DNA of 38,351 bases from Actinomycetota bacterium (GTDB taxonomy: Bacteria > Actinomycetota > Actinomycetes > Actinomycetales > Microbacteriaceae). A program made the position numbers and the translations under genes. Shown here one piece after another: positions 34,663-38,351 of this stretch (position 1 is the first letter of the stretch; every line of letters begins with the position of its first letter). The stretch covers positions 1 to 38,351 of the forward strand of contig WLNS01000002.1 in the NCBI GenBank assembly GCA_009699665.1, given 5' to 3'. Below the pieces are notes generated by a model. The model saw only the letters and a program-made list of their open reading frames with translations, ran no database searches and had not been told where the DNA came from.

Positions 34663-34691
34663 TTGTTAGCGCTAACGTTAGATGCTACTGT
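34663..34691 (+). promoter_or_regulatory. Promoter of the sugar ABC transporter
   Basis: TTGTTA (34663-34668), a 17-base spacer and TACTGT (34686-34691), with a TG one base before the -10, form an extended -10 promoter pointing to the transporter. The LacI operator overlaps the -35 and spacer, so binding would block polymerase. A leader of roughly 110 bases follows. The opposite strand is A/T-rich (34640-34660) and probably carries the promoter of the catabolic genes. Confidence 0.6.
34665..34676. promoter_or_regulatory. LacI-family operator
   Basis: GTTAGCGCTAAC is a perfect 12-base palindrome with the central CG pair typical of LacI-family sites. It is the only such site I saw in the window and lies between the divergent catabolic and transport genes. 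The LacI regulator at 25191-26255 is the obvious candidate to bind it. Confidence 0.85.
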
Positions 34692-34806
34692 GAGGCACAC
34701 TATTCGTCAATATCGACTTTCGAATCAGTCCGCACCTGCGGAATCCTTCGGAATCGGTGAGGCGGATTGCCAAGAGAAACACACTAGGGATTTCGAAGGA
34801 GAAATC

Positions 34807-35868
34807 ATGAATACAAATGCAAAGCGGGCGAAGCGCGGACTCCGTATCGTCGCCCTTGCTGCTGTTGTCGCGGTTGGCGCGACTCTGGCAGCATGTTCAT
34901 CCGGCGGAGGGAACGCTGGCGAGAAGTTCGTTATCGGCTTCGAACAGCCACTGGGTGGTCAAGCATGGCGCGAAACTGGGCTCTCTGCACTTCAAGCCCT
35001 TGCCGCTCGTCCTGAGTACAAGGACATCGTCGAACTGAAGATCGTTCGAACGTCTGACAACGATGCTGCACAGCAGAACTCGGCTATGCAGGATCTTGTC
35101 GCTGCTGGAGTCGATGCCATTCTGTTTGACCCAGCATCTGGAACGGGTGCTGACGCGGCCGTTGCACAGGCAAAGGCTGCAAACATCCCGGTGATCGCTG
35201 CGGGTGGACCCTACGAGAACGACTACGTGTACATCGTTTCGACTGACTGGGCTAACGCGGGAACGGTTGGAGCCAATTGGTTGCTCGATAACCTTGGCGA
35301 CAACAAGAACGTTGTTGTTTTGGAAGGTATTGCGGGTGTACCGCTGAATGACCTGTCAATGCCGGGCGTCGAGAAGGTGCTCACCGAAGGTGGCGCCACA
35401 ATTGTTGCCAATGGCACCAACGCATGGAACGAGGCCGATGCTCAGAAGAACATGGCGGCAATCCTGCAGTCGAACCCAGGTGTTGGAGGCGTCTACTCGT
35501 TCCTCACCGGAGGTCAGGGCATCCCCCAAGCCTTCGTTGACGCGGGTCTTCCCTTCGTCCCCGTCGTAGGTGGTTCCGGTTACAACGGCGAGGCATGCAC
35601 GCTCGCCAAGTACGCCGACCAGGGCCTCAAGGGAGACATGGTGTTCGGCCAGCCGGCCATCTATGCTAAGGCTCTCGAGCAGACAGTAAAGCTCCTGCAG
35701 GGGGGAACGATTGAGAAAGCTCAATACTTCCCGCCACTCGAGATCACGGTTGCCAACGCTGCCGACTTCTGTCTCAAGGATCAGCCAGACAACTTCCAGC
35801 TCGGTTACGACTTTCCCGGTCTTAACATCACGCTGGAAGAGTTCCTGAAATTCCACAAGGCGTCGTAG
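34807..35868 (+). CDS. Sugar ABC transporter substrate-binding lipoprotein (RbsB type)
   Basis: This cell-surface binding protein of 353 residues captures the sugar for the transporter. A basic N-terminus and hydrophobic stretch end in the lipobox LAAC, with the lipidated cysteine at residue 30, followed by a serine/glycine linker. The mature protein is of the Peripla_BP_4 class: AGVDAILFDPASGTGADAAVAQAKAANIPVIAAGG, shown here by its IPVIAAGG end, then VYIVSTDWANAGTVGA and KNVVVLEGIAG. GAAGGAG precedes the ATG at 34807. It is the first gene of the rightward operon. Ligands of this class are usually free monosaccharides or polyols, not oligosaccharides. Confidence 0.93.
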   Translation: MNTNAKRAKRGLRIVALAAVVAVGATLAACSSGGGNAGEKFVIGFEQPLGGQAWRETGLSALQALAARPEYKDIVELKIVRTSDNDAAQQNSAMQDLVAAGVDAILFDPASGTGADAAVAQAKAANIPVIAAGGPYENDYVYIVSTDWANAGTVGANWLLDNLGDNKNVVVLEGIAGVPLNDLSMPGVEKVLTEGGATIVANGTNAWNEADAQKNMAAILQSNPGVGGVYSFLTGGQGIPQAFVDAGLPFVPVVGGSGYNGEACTLAKYADQGLKGDMVFGQPAIYAKALEQTVKLLQGGTIEKAQYFPPLEITVANAADFCLKDQPDNFQLGYDFPGLNITLEEFLKFHKAS

Positions 35869-35912
35869 TTTCGAATCGCCATTGAAATAAAGATAAGAAG
35901 GAAGTGAACCAC

Positions 35913-37478
35913 GTGGCAGAACAACGTCACACGGGTGCTGCGGAGCAATCCGCAGCACCCGGGCTCGCGACCTCAGCAGGCCCTCTGCTCAAGGTCTCGA
36001 ATCTCATAAAGCATTTCGGTCCCGTGCGCGCGGTTGACGGAGTTAGCTTTGAGATTTTACCCGGCGAAGTTCACGCCCTTGTTGGCGAAAATGGAGCGGG
36101 CAAGTCGACCGTAGCTAAAATTCTCGCCGGAGCTTATTCGGCCACGTCGGGGTCCATTCTCTTTGACGGAGAACTATTCACCCCCTCTAGTATTCGGCAG
36201 GCTCGTGACCTGGGGGTTGTGTGTGCTTTCCAGGAACTTGCTCTCGTTCCGGACTGGACCGTTGCCGAAAACCTCGTTTTGCCTTCGCGGGGCAATGGAG
36301 GCTTCGTCACTCAGCGCAGCCTCAACGCGCGCGCCGCCCAGGTTATGGGCGAATTAGAACTTGGTCATATCGACCCTCAGGCAATCCTGGGATCTCTGGC
36401 CTTGGCGGACCGCCAGCTCATCGAAATTGCGCGGGCCATATCTGCCAAACCGCGCCTGTTGATTCTTGACGAGGCTTCGTCAGCTCTCAACCCTCTCGGA
36501 GTTCAGTGGCTCTTTGGCCGTGTTCGCGACCTTCAGGTCCAGGGTGTCGGCGTGATTTATGTGTCTCATCGTCTCAACGAGATTCACGAGATCGCTGACC
36601 GCGGCAGTGTGTTGCGCGACGGCGTCTCGGTAAGCGACTTCGCTCGAGGCAGTTGGACTGACAATGAGCTCGTCTCTCAGATGGCTGGGCGGCCAGCGGG
36701 CAAACAGTTCCCCAAACCCGCCATAGTCCCTAAAGGCACGCCGGAAATCATCGGGATAGAAGGCCTGAGTTCTGCAGGCCTCAACAACATCGACTTCCGG
36801 CTACAAGCTGGAGAAATCCTTGGACTTGGTGGGCTTGCGGGGCACGGCCAGACTGAACTGCTGAAGGCCTTGTTTGGCGATGTTCAGGCTCGAGCCTCGT
36901 CGTGGAGAATTAATGGCAAGAATGTGAGCCGGTTGACGCCCCTTTCGGCAGTGCGCAATGGCCTGGGCTATGTTCCCGAGGACCGAAAAACGGAAGGCCT
37001 CGCACTTGAAATGGGGGTGGGCGAGAACCTACTCACCCCGTGGTTCCGAGCTTTCTCCTGGGGTGGAAGTATTCGTCTCGCGCAGGAGCGTGGCTGGATC
37101 AAAAACGTGCTGAGCGCACTGACCGTCAAAGCTCGCGGTCCGCTCCAAAAGGCTGGGGCACTTTCGGGTGGAAACCAACAGAAGTTGGTCTTTGGGCGTT
37201 GGCTGGAGCGCAATCGAAAAGCATTGATTCTTCACGATCCCACGCGGGGGATTGATGTTCGCTCCAAGCAGGAACTCTACGCGGCCATGGTTAAACTCGC
37301 CGAGTCTGGAGTGGGAATCGTTTGGTTTTCGACCGAGGTCGAAGAACTGCAAAACATGTGTCACCGGGTGATCGTCCTGCACAAGGGAACGATTGTTTCT
37401 GAATTGGTTGGCAAGCAGATCACGGTCGAAGCCATTGTGGGTGCCGCCGTTGGCAAGCGAGGTGAGGTTTCAGCATGA
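35913..37478 (+). CDS. Sugar ABC transporter ATP-binding protein, double NBD (RbsA type)
   Basis: This two-domain ATPase of 521 residues drives import with the permease downstream. Domain 1 has Walker A GENGAGKST (58-66) and Walker B LLILDEASSALNP; its signature region LGSLALADRQLIEIAR is the usual RbsA form. Domain 2 lacks a Walker A (GLGGLAGHGQTELLKALFG), keeps the signature LSGGNQQKLVFGRWL, and has LILHDPTRGID where most relatives read LDEPTRGID, so its own ATP site is probably inactive. I prefer the GTG at 35913, ten bases after AAGGA; a GTG at 35904 is too near that site. A perfect hairpin lies in codons 7-16. The end overlaps the permease start by four bases. Confidence 0.92.
   Translation: MAEQRHTGAAEQSAAPGLATSAGPLLKVSNLIKHFGPVRAVDGVSFEILPGEVHALVGENGAGKSTVAKILAGAYSATSGSILFDGELFTPSSIRQARDLGVVCAFQELALVPDWTVAENLVLPSRGNGGFVTQRSLNARAAQVMGELELGHIDPQAILGSLALADRQLIEIARAISAKPRLLILDEASSALNPLGVQWLFGRVRDLQVQGVGVIYVSHRLNEIHEIADRGSVLRDGVSVSDFARGSWTDNELVSQMAGRPAGKQFPKPAIVPKGTPEIIGIEGLSSAGLNNIDFRLQAGEILGLGGLAGHGQTELLKALFGDVQARASSWRINGKNVSRLTPLSAVRNGLGYVPEDRKTEGLALEMGVGENLLTPWFRAFSWGGSIRLAQERGWIKNVLSALTVKARGPLQKAGALSGGNQQKLVFGRWLERNRKALILHDPTRGIDVRSKQELYAAMVKLAESGVGIVWFSTEVEELQNMCHRVIVLHKGTIVSELVGKQITVEAIVGAAVGKRGEVSA
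35933..35960 (+). other. Perfect 12-bp hairpin with GCAA tetraloop at the start of the ATPase gene
   Basis: GGGTGCTGCGGA, the loop GCAA, then TCCGCAGCACCC form a fully paired, GC-rich RNA hairpin closed by a GNRA-type tetraloop. It begins 64 bases after the binding-protein stop, within the first codons of the ATPase gene. No T-run follows, so it is not a simple terminator. It could stabilise the 3' end of the binding-protein mRNA or damp translation of the ATPase, setting the excess of binding protein over transporter. Confidence 0.8.
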
Positions 37479-38351
37479 CGACGACGACCGTGTTGGCGCC
37501 GGAAGGCCGGCCTCGCCGAGGGTTCTTTGGTATTCAACGTATGCGGCGGGAGGGTGCGACACCAGCCGTCTTGGCGTTCGTCGTATTCTTGGTGGTTTAC
37601 CTCATCATCAACCCGGGCTTGCTCACACCCCTGCAGTTCATGAACACGGCCAACGTCGTTGTTCCCGTCGCCATCGCGACAATTGCGCAGTTGATCATCG
37701 TGACGACCGGCGGCATAGACATCAGCATTGGCGCAGTAATGAGTTTGGCGAATGTCATCTTCGCAACGCAGTTTGCACTCGTGCCCTGGCCGGTTGCTGT
37801 CCTCATGGGTTTGGGCACCGGCTTGGCCTGTGGTCTTATCAACGGACTCCTTGTGGCATACCTGCGTCTCCCCGCAATTGCGGTCACGCTTGCCACAGCT
37901 TTCATTTTCGGCGCGTTAGCTCGAGAGATTCTCGACCGACCAGGTGGGGCGCTCGACGACAGCGTCTACGCGACCCTTGCCGGGAACCTTGCTCCATTCA
38001 TTCCGTTTGCCTACATCTGGCTGGGGTTGGTGGCAGTGGTGACATGGTTTCTCCTCCAGAAGACGCGCATCGGGAGAACCGTTTACGGGGTGGGTTCGAG
38101 CGAGCACGCGGTTTCTTCTGCCGGCATGCACTCGAGGCTCTCGGTTCTTTTCGCTTTTGGCCTGTCGGGCCTGCTAGTCGGGTTTGCCGCAATCTTTTTG
38201 GCAGGAGCGACTATGACCGGTGACCCCCGAAGCGGAGATCCATATGTGCTCACAACCATTGCAGCCGTGGCCCTATCCGGCGCGAGCTTTGCTGGTGGTC
38301 GTGGTTCGATTTTTGGCGCAATTCTTGCGGCAATCACTTTGACCCTCGTGA
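37475..38351 (+). CDS. Sugar ABC transporter permease (RbsC type), partial
   Basis: This is the membrane permease of the sugar importer, BPD_transp_2 family, cut by the window end after 292 codons with no stop. The ATG overlaps the ATPase stop in ATGA. Hydrophobic helices start at about residue 30. Family motifs seen are IVTTGGIDISIGAVMSLANV (the GGIDIS(I/V)G block), GLINGLLVAYLRLPAIAVTLAT and AAVALSGASFAGGRGSIFGAILAA near the end of the visible part. Full-length proteins are about 320-340 residues, so only some 30-50 residues are missing. A second permease or further pathway enzymes may lie beyond the window. Confidence 0.93.
   Translation, partial: MTTTTVLAPEGRPRRGFFGIQRMRREGATPAVLAFVVFLVVYLIINPGLLTPLQFMNTANVVVPVAIATIAQLIIVTTGGIDISIGAVMSLANVIFATQFALVPWPVAVLMGLGTGLACGLINGLLVAYLRLPAIAVTLATAFIFGALAREILDRPGGALDDSVYATLAGNLAPFIPFAYIWLGLVAVVTWFLLQKTRIGRTVYGVGSSEHAVSSAGMHSRLSVLFAFGLSGLLVGFAAIFLAGATMTGDPRSGDPYVLTTIAAVALSGASFAGGRGSIFGAILAAITLTLV

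Noticed and set aside
37393..38223. 276-codon plus-strand frame at the end of the window
   Set aside because: It is out of frame with the RbsC-type permease that starts at 37475 and has perfect family motifs; the translation is rich in Arg, His and Cys, a typical shadow.
23629..38351. Recent mobile island carrying the catabolic locus
   Set aside because: By eye the region is somewhat richer in A+T than the first 20 kb, but there is no integrase, transposase, attachment repeat or tRNA at its left border, and the right border is outside the window. A composition calculation would be needed.

Overview
The window looks like chromosomal DNA from a high-GC Gram-positive bacterium (Actinomycetota), most likely a pigmented member of the Microbacteriaceae. 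Reasons: a dnaK-grpE-dnaJ-hspR-clpB operon with HAIR operators, a bifunctional-type Dcd, a C50-carotenoid cluster with a two-subunit lycopene cyclase (crtYe/crtYf) and lycopene elongase (crtEb), many GTG starts, and lipoproteins with classic lipoboxes. The family assignment is inference; no rRNA is present to settle it.

Layout. 1-5.2 kb: a PIF1/RecD-like helicase, a tRNA-Gly(CCC) with a duplicated 31-bp repeat beside it, dcd, a PadR regulator behind a perfect 26-bp palindrome, and an ABC1/UbiB-like kinase. 4.6-8.1 kb: a TetR regulator divergent from a large MMPL exporter. 8.1-12.7 kb: idi divergent from a tightly overlapping crtB-crtI-crtYe-crtYf-crtEb operon (no crtE here). 12.7-14.1 kb: a UMF1-type MFS transporter. 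14.1-20.4 kb: the HspR-controlled chaperone operon, with a DnaJ lacking its zinc finger and a ClpB lacking its N-domain. 20.4-23.6 kb: a reactive-sulfur module (rhodanese lipoprotein, CstR-like sensor, CoA-disulfide reductase-rhodanese fusion, a 39-aa cysteine-rich protein) with an interrupted methyltransferase attached.

23.6-38.35 kb is an accessory carbohydrate catabolic locus. Ten minus-strand genes read away from a LacI-type operator at 34665-34676, and a plus-strand sugar ABC transporter (RbsB/RbsA/RbsC type) reads the other way; its permease runs off the window end. The enzymes include a Gfo/Idh/MocA dehydrogenase, a TIM-barrel isomerase/epimerase, an SDR dehydrogenase, a DUF4432 mutarotase-like protein, an FAH-family 2-keto-3-deoxy-acid dehydratase-like protein and an alpha-ketoglutarate-semialdehyde-type dehydrogenase, which together suggest an oxidative (Weimberg-like) sugar or sugar-acid route to 2-oxoglutarate. 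Embedded in it, and translationally coupled, are a class III CoA-transferase, a solute-binding-fold protein with no signal peptide, and an enoyl-CoA hydratase. This combination is not explained by any sugar pathway I know and is the best candidate for an undescribed system in the window.

No CRISPR array, insertion sequence, integrase or prophage gene was seen. No gene-free stretch exceeds 300 bases; the longest are 1352-1640 (repeats and tRNA) and 14109-14374 (chaperone operon promoter).
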